64,000 nucleotides of DNA from the NCBI RefSeq assembly GCF_964340395.1, contig NC_135551.1, positions 6,356,463 through 6,420,462 of the forward strand, given 5' to 3'. Positions 38,550 through 51,600 of the stretch are shown one piece after another. The notes beneath the pieces are model-generated. The model searched no databases. It was not told where the DNA came from and worked only from the letters and a program-made list of their open reading frames with translations. Source of the DNA: Glandiceps talaboti (taxonomy: Eukaryota; Hemichordata; Enteropneusta; Spengelidae). The translations under genes and the position numbers were made by a program. Numbering within the stretch: the stretch's first letter is position 1; every line of letters begins with the position of its first letter.

Positions 38550-40150
38550 GACAGTGACAGTGTAGATTGCTTAATACAATCGTTGGTGGCGCTCTGATTG
38601 TCTATGATGCACTGCATTATTATATGACGTCTTGTTACAGTCAGATGACAATAATAGTTTATACATCTTTGGCGAATCGTTCATATGAATAAAATATATA
38701 TTAATTGTTATGTGTTAAAATGATAGACGGTAGGAAAGCTAGGTTTTCCTGAGGTCGTACTTGACTGTAAAGAGACAAAGGTTAAGGAAAAACTGATCAT
38801 ACAGAAGAGAAATCCGATATCACCCAAACTCAGAATAGTGAAATATTTAATTTCTCTCTTCGCAAGGAGAACAACACACATACACACACACCGCACTACT
38901 GTCACTGTCTACTGAAGAGTAATGAGGAAACACACCAATGGAATGTAACATAAAGAGCATAGTTTATTCTCACACACGTACAAAAAAATAATGTATGTGA
39001 TTTACGGCCAACTGCGGAAATGATCTATAATATGTGTGTCTCCATCAATGAAATACACGTTCATGTGTTATTTTGGTAACCAACAGTGACATGAATGAAA
39101 CAACATAATGACGTCATTAAAGTAACGCTTCTCTTTGACTATACATTGTGAAAAAAATCATCCCTTGATGAAACATTTTCAAATAATCTAACGAGTCGTA
39201 TGCTGTCACGGGATATGTTTGATTGACTTCCCAAACACATCACGTGTTGTCAATTGTAGGTCATTGAACTCTAAACACGTAAAGTTCGACTGGAGGATTT
39301 GTTGTGTACAGTCGTTATGGCAAGAGAGCCTTGCAGTAAAATCACAAAATGATTCAAGTTAAATAATTGTGCAAAGTTAAATGTGACACTACCCTAATGT
39401 CGTTTCTTCCTTGGAAGTGTTTTATGAAATTTGACCTATCCCCTCATTCGCCTGGGCCTCCCCATCATTAACAAATGAACACTCCCTTAACAGAAGCTCC
39501 ATCCACGACGAATCTCACAATCATCTCAGATAGAGTATCACCGAAATACACAATTATAAAGACGAAAGGCACTCTACTATAATTTTAAAATATACAATGA
39601 AAATGAAAACTACAAAATCTTTTTAATGAACTGAAAACATATGCAATAATTTGTTCGATGCTAGATACAGTTTTCCAAAAGTATACTAAATCCCAAATGT
39701 CTGAAAACGTCTTCAACAAATACCATGATATAGTGTACTTCAAATAAAGGGTCTATCACTGTATATTGTTTTGCGGTCAGTAACAATGAAACGAGGCGTG
39801 CAGCTATGACAGCAAAGAGCGCCATAAACGGTGTATAATAACAAATTATTTTGACGTTTATCAATATCACTTTACAGTAATTGTGATTAGAAGATTATTA
39901 AAGGTCAAAGGTTGATATGTTTACGACTCATTAGGACATTTACTTAAATTCTACTTTTAGTAGATTATATCAGTCTATCAAAATTAAATGTTAAACTTCA
40001 ATTACAGATAAACATCACAAACATCTTTTAAAACAATATGAATAAATGCCAAATTACATGTAGATATCCAGTTTGTCATTTCATAAAATATAACAATTCA
40101 TGTGATGTCAATTGTGCATTACAAATCAGACATCAATAAATCCTCTTCAA
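38550..40150 (-). other. 3' flank of gene B, proximal part split off by an insertion
   Basis: Homologous to 19565-20900 downstream of gene A, including the AATAAA at 38963-38968. In A this segment runs uninterrupted to the stop codon. In B about 3 kb of foreign sequence (40150-43205) lies between it and the gene. No gene is seen; short ORFs are unsupported. Confidence 0.5.
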
Positions 40151-40779
40151 TATAAATTTTAAGACCTCTAGATATCTAGTACTTAACTAATGACGTCACA
40201 AAATCAAATAATTTCCAACACCACCCTGAAAACTACATTTTAAGACTTATCGTCATGAGAACTACCTCACATATCTTTTGAAAATGCTGACAATTCTAGC
40301 TGTTTATTGAATGATAAAGATTCAATGGTTTGTATTGCTATTCCAGTGCTTCCTGCATTTTATTCAAATGTGTACATGAGGATGGTGAGTTTCACTTTGG
40401 TGAGGAGGTTGTATGCTGATGTTAAAGTCATTGGGACCACTCGTTAGTCGCATATTTGTTCTCCTTAATTTAGATATGATTTTCTGAATGAGTGTCGAGG
40501 TATCAGAGCTTGTATTCATATATTGTTCTAATTATCACAGTAAGAAGTGTTGTTTTCCATGCTTTACTACTAAATAGTATTCGCGTATTGAATATTGATA
40601 AATTCAATTTTACTAGTAACACGCAATTCATAAAAAAAAAACTATTCTATGTACTAGGTTAGGGGTGGACTACCCTTCCTCTTTATACTACAAGTCTGGA
40701 GATTATTATTCTCCCGTCACACTGACTTAAGTATACGTCTACCTATCTGTTACGTTCGTCGAAATATTGAGGATGTCCT

Positions 40780-43035
40780 CGGTTTCTAGTTTGAATTCAA
40801 TATTGTTTCCTCTGGGATGTTTCGCGTTGGGCGTGTCTAGAGGTGTTCATGACGTCACCATTCCAGCAGTTTTGAGCGTTAACTTCTATTCATTTATTTG
40901 CAAAGTGAGGAAATTCGGGTGTTCGTGCGCGTTTTGTTTTCTGCCCTTACGGTACGTTGTCCCTTTCTTTGCTACAACTTTGTACGTGTTGGTTTCAAAC
41001 CATGTTTCTAGTTTTCCTTCTATCATATTGTTAACTAGAACAGTATACCAACTTTGATTGTAGACATTTTAGCTTGTATACGCTTGTCAACATATGTCCT
41101 TATTATACCTATCACAATTGCATCCTTTTCATTCATGACTGTTGTGAATTTGTTACTATGCCTTTGTATGTTTGTAGTTTGATGTTTAGCGGTCGTCAGA
41201 ATATCTCTCTGGCTGGTGGTTTGAAGTTTATACAGTTGTCTTCATTTTTCTTCTTAATGTCATTTGCCTTGTTTAATCTCTAAGTTCATGACAGATGGCG
41301 ATGTCGAGTTTGTTTTGGTTGCCACCTTGATTTCGCCTAATGATAGAGCATGACTGTTGCTCGATTCTCATCTTAGCCTGGATATCTTGACATGGAGTCA
41401 GTTGGGTTATCCTTTCTAGGTTTATATATTACCTAGAAGTTGTAGGCTTGTAGCTTTAGTGCACATCTTTCGTTGCTGGTTGTTTTGACCTTGGATTGTT
41501 GTATAGCCGCTCTTACTAGTGGTTTTTGACCAGGGGTGGTGGTGAATTTCTTACCAAATAAATAGGTGAAATCGTTCGCATGCTTGCAAATGCTTCGCGT
41601 TCAATTTCGTTATCATTATTGAACTGCAGTTAGTGATCTGCTTGTGGAGCTTACAACGCTGGCAATGTTATTGTCATCTAGCTGAATAAACATTGCTCCG
41701 AGTGCATCTGGATTTAGACCTTGTAAAAGTTAACGTTCTTAAGTTGTTGGAATGAAGTATTCTATTACTGTGCTGTTTGTGAGAGTTTCCTTTACTTTGC
41801 GAATATGCAAATGTGTTTTTCGTGTGTCACTTCCCATTGGATATTACTCAATGGTAGCTGTCGCAAAGACTTAATGGACACTAAATGATGTATGAATTTT
41901 TACACATATAACAATCATATCTCGAAAGCTTCTGACTTCATAGACATTGGTTGGTGCTGTTGCATACATATGGCACAAAATACATTACCAATTTGGATGT
42001 TGACACTATTAGCTGAATTGAATTGTCGTTTTAAATTTGTTTATTGTCAGTCCTAGTTCGTGTAGTCTTCTGATCACAAGATTCGTACGGTGTTCGTCTT
42101 GAATGGTACCTTACACTAATATATCACCGCTGGTGCTTCGTGTGCGTATTGTAGTTTCAAATATTTCTTACACTAATGTGATACGAAAGTTCTGATATCT
42201 TCGTAGACCAATGTGATTACTGAACGTAGTTATACATCGTCATTCTTGAGCAATTTCGAAAATACTTTCGCATTGTTGAGATCCGCGATGAATTCGTCCA
42301 TTCTCGGTGTAAAGCGTTTTGTGCTCTCAGGTGCAATGTGTCGCTCTCGTGCTACAGTTTAATTTAGTTGTCGCATGTCAATACATACACTTATATCAGT
42401 ATGGCTGTTTGCCTTAGAAACAGCTACAATCGGATTTTAATACCCAAGGAGTCGGTCCATCAGTACATCTCTTATTCCCGTCGTTTTCATTTCGTTCAGT
42501 TTCCGTTCGATGCGTTTGCGAATATGACATTGAATACGTTTGTGCAGTGTAGCAATCGATCTCGCCGATTCGTCGATATGTATTTTGACTTGGCACTTCT
42601 TTTATTTTCCCCAGGCCTTCGGATAAATCGACATAGGTATAATTGTATTAGTGTGCGAATCTTCAGTCATTATTCCCGTGCTTTACTACATTACTCAAAC
42701 CGAAATCTGCTCTTTGATAGCACATCAAAGATCCGCCGGTTTCACCATTATTTTGACTACTTGAAATTCGACTTGATGCATCTTAACCGTTGTTTTCTGA
42801 ATATGGGACTGGATATTGGCTATGAATTCCCCGACTGTTTTAAGTAGTGTTGAACTCTTGTATGTATAACATATCCAACGTGGAATATTTACTTCCGTCA
42901 TCTTTCAGAATCGTGAAGTCGTGTTTTCCGAGAATGTTGTCTGATGCGTAAGTGTCGATGATAAAATTAGACGTTTTACCTTGAATAGTAATATCCGCTA
43001 TCAGATGTTGAGATTGATCACAACTACTAGGCATT
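40780..43035 (-). mobile_element. Ty3/gypsy retrotransposon pol, degenerate
   Basis: Reading the minus strand from 43035 downwards gives the pol order of Ty3/gypsy. First is a retropepsin-like segment (GKTSNFIIDTYASDN, with Tyr where Gly is expected in D-T-G). The start of RT follows (HIRKRIERKLNEMKTTGI, TDGPTPWVLKSD), then RT C-terminal and RNase H-like parts (EVRSF, LGAMFIQLDD, SRSLTAVQ), then a weak pre-integrase stretch near 41150. There are many stops and frameshifts. LTRs were not found. The 159-codon plus-strand ORF at 42368-42847 is the antisense of this element. Confidence 0.75.
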
Positions 43036-43389
43036 CATACTTCTAGCATAAACGCGATCCGCAATGTAAAAACACCAAACGTTCTCAAATATCCTTGGTT
43101 GTAAAATTCTAAAAGCTAAACTTGCATCAACACAAGACTGTCACAACACTCTTAAACTACGGTTTTTGACATATCACTCTATATAAAAGTCGTGATGTAT
43201 GATTTGCCATGTTGATTCAAGAGGAAGTAAAAAATTCAAATATAATTTAATGTAGAACTATAGAATATTGCTAAGGTCGTGTCGTTGTTCTATTTCCAAC
43301 CATTGTAGAGTATCGCAATGGTCACAGACAGAGTCGTCTGTATTTACCTATCAGAATCCGGTAAATATTTGTATTTGTTCGCCGGTCAT

Positions 43390-44697
43390 TTAACTCTGTA
43401 TTGCTTGTCGATAGTATTGACATGCCGTTTCAAACTCATTCAACTTGTTATACATATCACCTATCTTGAATAATGCATCTCTGTTGTTTGGGTCACTTTG
43501 TACAACTTTCTGCATCTTTGCGATTACACGTTTTGCTGCCAACTTTCCACACAAGTACTCAACGCCATGTTCAGTTGTTTGCTCGAGGAATTTGATGGCA
43601 TTGACTTTGTTGTCCAGGGCCTTTTCGTACACGTCAGCCGCACACCAACACGCCTCGGACTTGTAAAATGGATCATTACTTGTTTCAATCAATGACATGT
43701 ATATGGCTATCGCTTCTGAATATTCCCCTTGATACTCTTTCATAACACCAATGCCAAGTAAAGCATCTACGAACACTCCATCAGCACTATGTAATGCACG
43801 ATTGTAATATTCATTAGCTGTCACCAATTCTTCACTGCAGCTTTGTTTACCACTGTCCACGTCATATCTATATTTCATGATGTGCACGTATCCCATTCCA
43901 GCAAGGTACAGTGGGCTATCTAGCAATATCTCTATTGCTTTATCGTAGTATTCAACTGCTTTGTCAAACTTCTTCATTTCATTGCAAACCATACCAGCAC
44001 ACTGCAACACCCATGGAGATTTAGGATTTATACGGAGAGCTTCTTGCATTTCATACTTTGCCTCATCAGTGTTTAACTTCATTAATACCCAACACAGGAT
44101 AGCTCTAGCATAGCTATGATTAGAATTGATTTCCAATACTCTCTTTAAAGATGTTTTACATTCCTTCATCGATAGAGAATACTTCTCATCAGCGGTCGCA
44201 TACATTCTGTTGTAGCGGTAAAATTGCAAAATACCTTGCAAGACTAGCCAGTCTGGTTTGTTAGGGAAAACACGTAATGCTCTCTTAAAGCTATCAATAC
44301 CTTCACTACACGTTTTCTTTACAAAATATAGTAAAGCTGTACCCTTGTGACCGTAGACGAACGCTTTCTGTTTCTCTGTAAGTTTCTCACTCCCTAGCTG
44401 ATCTATTTCTTGCAATATTTCCCCCATCTTATCAATCTGACCAAACATGTGATAAACCCAGGCTTTATCAGCTAGAATAACTAACTTATCACCCAATGGT
44501 CCATCCTTATCATCACTGTTGTCACGTTCTTTCTGGTTGTCTTGGAGTGCTTTGTCAAACCATGATAAGGCAGCAACTGGATCTCTCTGTTCTGGAGGTC
44601 TAAGTTCTGATAGCTGTAGATAACCCATCATGGCTGTATGAGGTGTTGGATTTAGTTCTGGGTGGTATGTTGTCTCTTTATATTTGCAAACACGAAG
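43390..44697 (-). CDS. Gene B exon 10: IFIT-like TPR array
   Basis: Terminal exon of 1,308 bp, phase 0, starting LRVCKYKETTYHPEL after TTAATAG and ending in TAA. TPR helices are recognisable at PVAALSWFDKALQDN, GIDSFKRALRVFP, ARAILCWVLMKL, FDKAVEYYDKAIEI, ANEYYNRALHSADG, YSEAIAIYMSLIE and FETACQYYRQAIQ. With exon 9 it makes 474 residues, the usual size of a whole vertebrate IFIT (roughly 470-490). The pattern of inter-TPR insertions, including the AAKRVIAKMQKVVQSDP segment before the last TPR, also follows IFITs rather than generic TPR proteins. The stop comes 11 codons earlier than in gene A. Confidence 0.85.
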   Translation of the reverse strand, partial: LRVCKYKETTYHPELNPTPHTAMMGYLQLSELRPPEQRDPVAALSWFDKALQDNQKERDNSDDKDGPLGDKLVILADKAWVYHMFGQIDKMGEILQEIDQLGSEKLTEKQKAFVYGHKGTALLYFVKKTCSEGIDSFKRALRVFPNKPDWLVLQGILQFYRYNRMYATADEKYSLSMKECKTSLKRVLEINSNHSYARAILCWVLMKLNTDEAKYEMQEALRINPKSPWVLQCAGMVCNEMKKFDKAVEYYDKAIEILLDSPLYLAGMGYVHIMKYRYDVDSGKQSCSEELVTANEYYNRALHSADGVFVDALLGIGVMKEYQGEYSEAIAIYMSLIETSNDPFYKSEACWCAADVYEKALDNKVNAIKFLEQTTEHGVEYLCGKLAAKRVIAKMQKVVQSDPNNRDALFKIGDMYNKLNEFETACQYYRQAIQS

Positions 44698-47600
44698 CTA
44701 TTAATCAAATACAAATGTACTCAGTGAGATGACACAGCCAACACCGTAATGATATATTCTTCACTATTCAATAACATTTACCTGGTTAAAATGGTGAAAT
44801 GGACATAACTGAAGGTAACAGGTATGGTGGGTAAGGGGTTACCAAATGCACTTTGTGTACATAAAAAATAGTATGAAAGCACAGATTGAGAAGAGCAGGT
44901 AAATACTTTGTAAAAGTTGTGATGATATGTGAAACTGTTTTGAAAAACTCCCTCTTTTTTTCAATTTATTCCGATAGCCATTGTACAACCGACATTTGTC
45001 ATAACTGCCGACATTTGTAATAATCCGATATTTGTAATATAATTGCCGATATCTGTTATGAACTGACATTTGTAATATATTCTGTGTACGACAATTGATA
45101 AATATTGCCCATATTTGCAATACATTTCTTACGTGTAATAAATCTGCCAAAAGTTTTCATTACAGAAAATAAGGAAGTATCTTCCAGCTTTTAGAGAAAT
45201 AGAGTTACCTATCCGAAACTACTGACTCTCCATAATGTCACGTGTTATTACTAGTTTTGGCAATTGTATTGCATGTCTTTTAATTTCGTTCACATAAATC
45301 ATTACAAATGTCGGTAATTATTACAAATGTTGATGTGAATTTTTTAAGTGACATTCCGCCATAAGTGATGTCGGCTCCGTAAACGCGAAGAACTGTGACG
45401 AGATCGTTGTAACAAAAAGCACGTCTATATCAACCCAAGAGCCTCACATTTATGTACCGTGGAATTGCTCTTGTCCTGAGATGACTCGTCTTGTATAATT
45501 GACTACAATTGCATGTACACAAGACGTCCTTAACTCTTTATCATTCGAAGAAATAACAAACACAAATTTACCTTGTCCGGTCGATCACATTCCTCTTCTA
45601 ACTGCCATGTAAAATGACAAGGTAGACTCATCAATATTTCTCGTTCAGATTTCTTTGTTGATTTGATATCCAACGTGAATGTGAAATCTAAACATAAAAC
45701 AATAAAATGTAAAGTATGACTTCATTCAATTGATATCATTTTGTTTACATACATCATATCATCAAAATCACTAACGTTCTAACATATTTTGTTCTGATGC
45801 TATACTTTGTATTTCACTGTATTCTGAGATTGCTATGTACTAATCTTTACCACTAATACAATATATGTCCACCATAGCACTATGAACCATTTAGTAAACG
45901 TACATCGATATGTATTGCGTCAATGAAGGCATGTTTCTAAAGCGGTGATTTTTATAACTCAATTCATTTCTCCCGACCAAAGTTACCATGGATTCAAAAT
46001 GTGAGAGTGTAGTTGACTAAGTTACTGCTATGGCCATTGTTTTGTTTGTGGTTCCGGTAACACCCAATTTCAAAATTGGGCGGGTACCTCGGATTTTTTT
46101 TTTATCCCTTAGGATCTGTTCAAATGTTTTCGTCATAGTTACAGAGATCAAGCGAGACTTCTCATCGATATAATCGCATTTTCTGCACTATACGCAGAAA
46201 CGACATAAGTGGTATGCTGTAGCGAAACATGTCGGTTTGATGAAGCGAGGCAAGGACGTCTTTAAATCTCACTATTTCTCGCGCGACTTTGCATTTATTT
46301 TGGACATTTCGATATTTTTGTTCGAAATACCGGAACAAAAGATAAGGATGGCGATAAAAACTAGGCTGGGTTGGGTTACCAGAACCAAACAGTTTTGTTG
46401 GCCTAAGAGAGAAATTGGTTTAATAAGGTAATTTAAACTTTGGAAATTAAACTTCATCGACTTGATGTTGTTATTTATTTACTGGGATTGACTATACTAT
46501 ATGTAAATATCCTGTAAAAATAATAATATCAAATCACTAAAGAAATGACCTTCTATCATTGGATCCCTTGTTTTCGGGTCATCACTTTCACTCAAATCCT
46601 GATGTCCTTGACGTTTCTTTTCAAGGTCACTTATCTGGTGACGTAATGATACATTTTCACGTTTAAGCCTTGAGTAGTGTTCAGCAATTCTGTCGCCTGA
46701 TGCATCTTGTTGGCTTACAACTGACTTCATGGCTTCCATTTCCTTCTGAAGTATGTCATGTTCTATCTGTTTACACGTCAACATCTTCTCAGTCTCACTG
46801 TATTCTCCCCATACATTGCTGAACACGGAGAGATATTCATTTTGCGACAGTAGTCTTAACATTGAGGGCGCACTTCTTATTAGCACGTCAGAGCTTAAAT
46901 GTTGATGTTTCAAATGTAGGTCGACAGCTTTATCCTCCATAAGGTTGAGTAGATCTGATAAGATAAATAGTTATAAGGTGTACACACATCCCGTAATATA
47001 CGACTATTTACAGTTTGTCATCGTCATTTGTTTGTCACTTTCTTATTGTATAATTTCAAAGTCATGAAGCAGAAAAAATTATGCAATTATATTTGCATTC
47101 AAGATCAATCTGATTAAAATCCGATGTAGATGTCGGCTTCTCGTTCATTGCTATTTTACCTTCGTTATTTTGCCTGAATTGACCTTCTTGGTACATGTTT
47201 ACATTTTTTAGCCTGATCGCCTCCTCTACATCTGAACACGCGCCCATATTCAAACGAATTTCTGCTCACTGAGACACAGGCATCCAATCAGGTTGCGTCT
47301 TACTTGTCAGGGGCATACACGATAAATGTACGCATCGAATATCAACAAACATCGACAAACATTGAATATCAACAGGAAGTCCAGTAATTGAACGCGTAGG
47401 CGTTCCCTGTATAGTAGTAGGCTTCTCCTCGAACGTAATCAGGTTGCGTCTTACTGAAGACAGTTTGTAGTGTACGCAACACAATGCAATGCACAGGGTT
47501 CGTACACTTAAAGCAAAACAAAATTCCAGGACTTTCCAGGTTTTTTATGTCAGTTTTCCAGGGGTATTCGTATTGATTTCCAGGGCTGTTGACCACTAAA

Positions 47601-48602
47601 GTATAATTTTGAATGACATCTAATTGTCTGATGTGGACGAGAAGAAATTAACAAAGGTTCCCATAACATGTCACAAAACATTTAAAAGACAAGCTACACT
47701 AATCAAGACGTTTTAAAACCACTTTTGCACGCTAAGATTAAACGGAGAAACCTCTGTCCTATCCCCTAAGTAGTCGTTTCGTCAAGCTGGTGCATTGATC
47801 TTGTAAGATTTGAGTCACAGCATTCGTTAGTCTAATTCAGACATATCCAGAAAAAAAATTAAAAACTAAACTGTGTCCTCATTATTGTATGTTTTGATGT
47901 GGCTACATTTAAAGGTCACCAACAACTTTTTTTTTCTTAAAAATCTTGAATAAAAACGTCATTTACGTAACGCAATTTCGCGTTATGAATAATTGATTAC
48001 GTTCAGCCCTTGCGTCTTGATGTTTATACTATACGGCCACGTGTTGAAGAACATCGCGATTTCTCAACTCAACTTGACCATTTAGGAATGTTACTGTATT
48101 GACAAACATAAAAAAAGTAGTTTATTCCCATTTATCGACGACATGAAAGTCAAAACCGCACTTCCACAACCCGGAAATTGAACTGCACTTCCCAAGGCCC
48201 TAGTATTGCCATGCGTGAGCTTGTAGTATGTCGACTTGTGCGCCAAACTTGTAACAATTTCTAGTCGTGGTTGGTGATACTTTGATACTCACTACAATGT
48301 TACGATTACCTTGCTAACAGACCTACTGTTACCCCCGGGACTGTTACAATATTATGTCGCTGAAATGACGACTGGACTCGGAGTAGCAATAGCCAAGATC
48401 GAAACAAACATTGCGGCGCCCATTCAACTAGCTATGCATATAGGTACGGTCTGTGGGCAAAGTTTCTTGTGGAACGATCGGTTGACTGTCTGGGTTTAAT
48501 CACAGGGAACCCAGGAACCGTGTGACAAACAAAACGAAACAAACAAACAAACAAACAAACAAACAAACAAACAAACAAACAAATAAACAAACAAACAAAC
48601 AA

Positions 48603-48675
<73 letters not shown>

Positions 48676-51600
48676 TGAACAAGCAAACGAGCGACAAGTA
48701 TAGGAACAATTAAAATAATTAAATAAACCAGCAAATAAACAGATACTCATGGAGGTATACTAGATATGTTTTTTTCCTATACCATCACTACAAAAAATTT
48801 TGTAGTGATGGTATAGGAAAAAACCATATCTAGTATACCCCCATGAATGCACAATCTTCCTGCATGCAACTGTAGTTAGTAATGATTACATACATACCAT
48901 TTGTACGGTATTTATAACCATCGCCATCTTTGACAAGAATAGAAGATAATTGAGCATCATCTAAGATGAGAAGTCTTTGGATACCAAGGGCAGATAGAAT
49001 CTCTGGTTTTTCAGATATCAACATTGACAACTGTTGAGATCGTTGCAGCTCCAATAGCATTGTGATTGTAGTCATCATTGCTGCAGCTTCTTCATCTGGT
49101 TCAGTCACCACCGTTTGACAGCTTCCAAATAGTTTTGATAAACCAAATCTCATGGCATCGTCTTTGTACAGAGTCTTGTTGAGTTGAAGTGCCACCATAG
49201 CAGATCCTGCATCTTTTAAAAGAATACATAACATAGTTTAATAAACAAGAGTCATTGAAAGCTTGAAATAGTTGTACACTATCTTTACAGATAAATTGAC
49301 ACAATCGGAACACATATAAGTAAAAGATGTGATAATTGCGATACGTTGATGCTTTCTTCCTCCACTGCTCCTCCCTGCCCCTTCCCTACACTCCCTCACT
49401 CATGCTCCTACCCAAGCACCAATCCAACCACTCATCCACTTCAAGACACACCCACACATGTACACATAGAAACGCCCCACCCACACAGTGCATACATAAA
49501 TGATCATGTGCTTTCAAAGTCGCTGTATGTTTACGTTTAAAACCGAACTGGCAAAGCGAACCTGCTCACCTGAAACCTTTCCAAACCACGTAGAATCGAT
49601 GATTTCGGTTTTCTTCAGCTGGATTTGTTCACGTTTTCTTTGACCCAAATGCGTACTCTCCAACCTTTTTTTTAGAATGTCAAATTCCATCTGTCTGGAC
49701 TTCAACATCTGATGTGTTTCACTGTGATCTTCCCATAGGTAGTACAGGATAGAAAGATATTCGTCCTCAGATATTAGTCTCAGCACAGAGGGCACACTTC
49801 TTGTCACGATGTCTAAGCTCTGTAGTGTATGTTTCCTCTCCTCTGCTTGATGTTCTATGTTAATCGCTTTGTCCGACACAAGTTCAGACAGATCTGCGAA
49901 GATCAAATAATATAATACTACGTGTAGAAAAAGTGAAAAAAAAACAAGTACACAAAAATTCAAGTATAATTTGTGGCTGATTTTCATTTACTGATATGAG
50001 ATATTCTCATCAAACTTTCCCGTCAGATACTTACCGTCAATGTTGTATTTATAATCATCGCCATCTTTGACACGAATAGAAGATAATTGATCGTCATCTA
50101 AGATGAGAAGTCTTTGGATACCAAGGGCAGACAGAATCTCTGGTTTTTCAGATATCAACATTGACAACTGTTGAGATCGTTGCAGCTCCAATAGCATTGT
50201 GATTGTAGTAGTAGTCATTGCTGCAGCTTCTTCACCTGGTTCAGTCACCACCGTTTGACAGCTTCCAAGTAATTTTGATAAACCAAGTCTCATGCCATCA
50301 TCTTTATACAGTGTCTTATCGAGTTGGAGGGCTACCATAACTTTTTGAAATAGAAATTTATTTAAAATATATTTGTTGTAGATATCGACATCATTGAATC
50401 AACTTTGTATGTTGTGTTGAACAATGAATTTAAATAAAAGTATTATATTATCTCGTCTCACAAATGGTGAAGATATTATCAAGACATTGCTATATAGAAC
50501 GAAATGTGTTGCAATCTGGAAAACTGCACGTTTTTGATCACTTTCAAAATGAATATTTCTAACATGAACAAACGAAATTACAGTAACAAACAAATATAAT
50601 ATGTGTAAAGAAAAAAATACAGTGAGTATAGGGAGTAACAAATGTGAAATAGGAAAGTGACAATTATCAGTAACAAACAAACAAACAAACAAGCATACAA
50701 GGAAATGCAATACTGTTATTTAGACATAGTCTATGTGATTGATTTCTACATATTGATTTTCAAACAAATGATGAAACAACATGGAATCAAATTGTTCATA
50801 GACCTTGGAAAGTCTTTTGTTTTGACAATTGACCTTTATAGATTGTATGACGTACCTATTTGTTGGTTACATTCCTGGTTCACATCTCCTACTAGATCCA
50901 GTCGTCCATTTTGACATAGATTACATGTCTTCGTCGGTTGTTCAGGAGGTCTATAACCTATAATATAGCAGTGGGAAAGAAATATTTTAAAGACGTTTGG
51001 ATACAAAATTGGATACACATCAAATATAAATCTTCAAAGTCAAGCAATGCAGGTAATGGGAAAGTCTCAATTGAATTATAAACAAGAGGAAGCAAACATA
51101 TGGTAATATCAAAGCATTTCCTATATATGTTGGTCTCTGTAAAAATCAAACAAAGGTATCTACCTTCTTTAAGGTATTTCAATTGTGTCAAACAACGTCT
51201 ATACCTCCATGTTTCTATGGTAACATTCAGGGATATTCCAGGTACGTCGAACTCCAGGAGTATTTCTGGCGTGATAATATCATCCTCAAACAAACTTGTC
51301 AAAGTGCCATCTCCATATTCACCCCAAAGGGTCTGCAGTGCTGCTGATGATTGGCAATCTACCAGTATGCATAAACTCCCTTGTTTCACCAGTTTTATGG
51401 TCACGCCAATGTCATCAAGATGTCTCGTCACCTTTGGTAGATCACTAACAGATTGTATTTGTTTCAGTATGTTTGAAACATCCTGTTGTATTTTGTCCAA
51501 AGGTGTTGAGGATGGATCTGCGTCTTCGATACGAGATACTGTTACACGAATTTCTAGTTCACCTAGAGGGTAAATGAAATGCCTAGCAATACATAGAATG

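Noticed and set aside
42368-42847. 159-codon plus-strand ORF, the longest non-gene ORF in 40-43 kb
   Set aside because: It is the antisense of the gypsy RT start region; the minus strand carries the recognisable motifs.
48432-48750. Minus-strand ORFs with YIYIY and CLFVCLFV
   Set aside because: Translation of AT and AAAC microsatellites in intron 7.
51100-51573. 157-codon plus-strand ORF
   Set aside because: Shadow of gene B exon 3 on the opposite strand.
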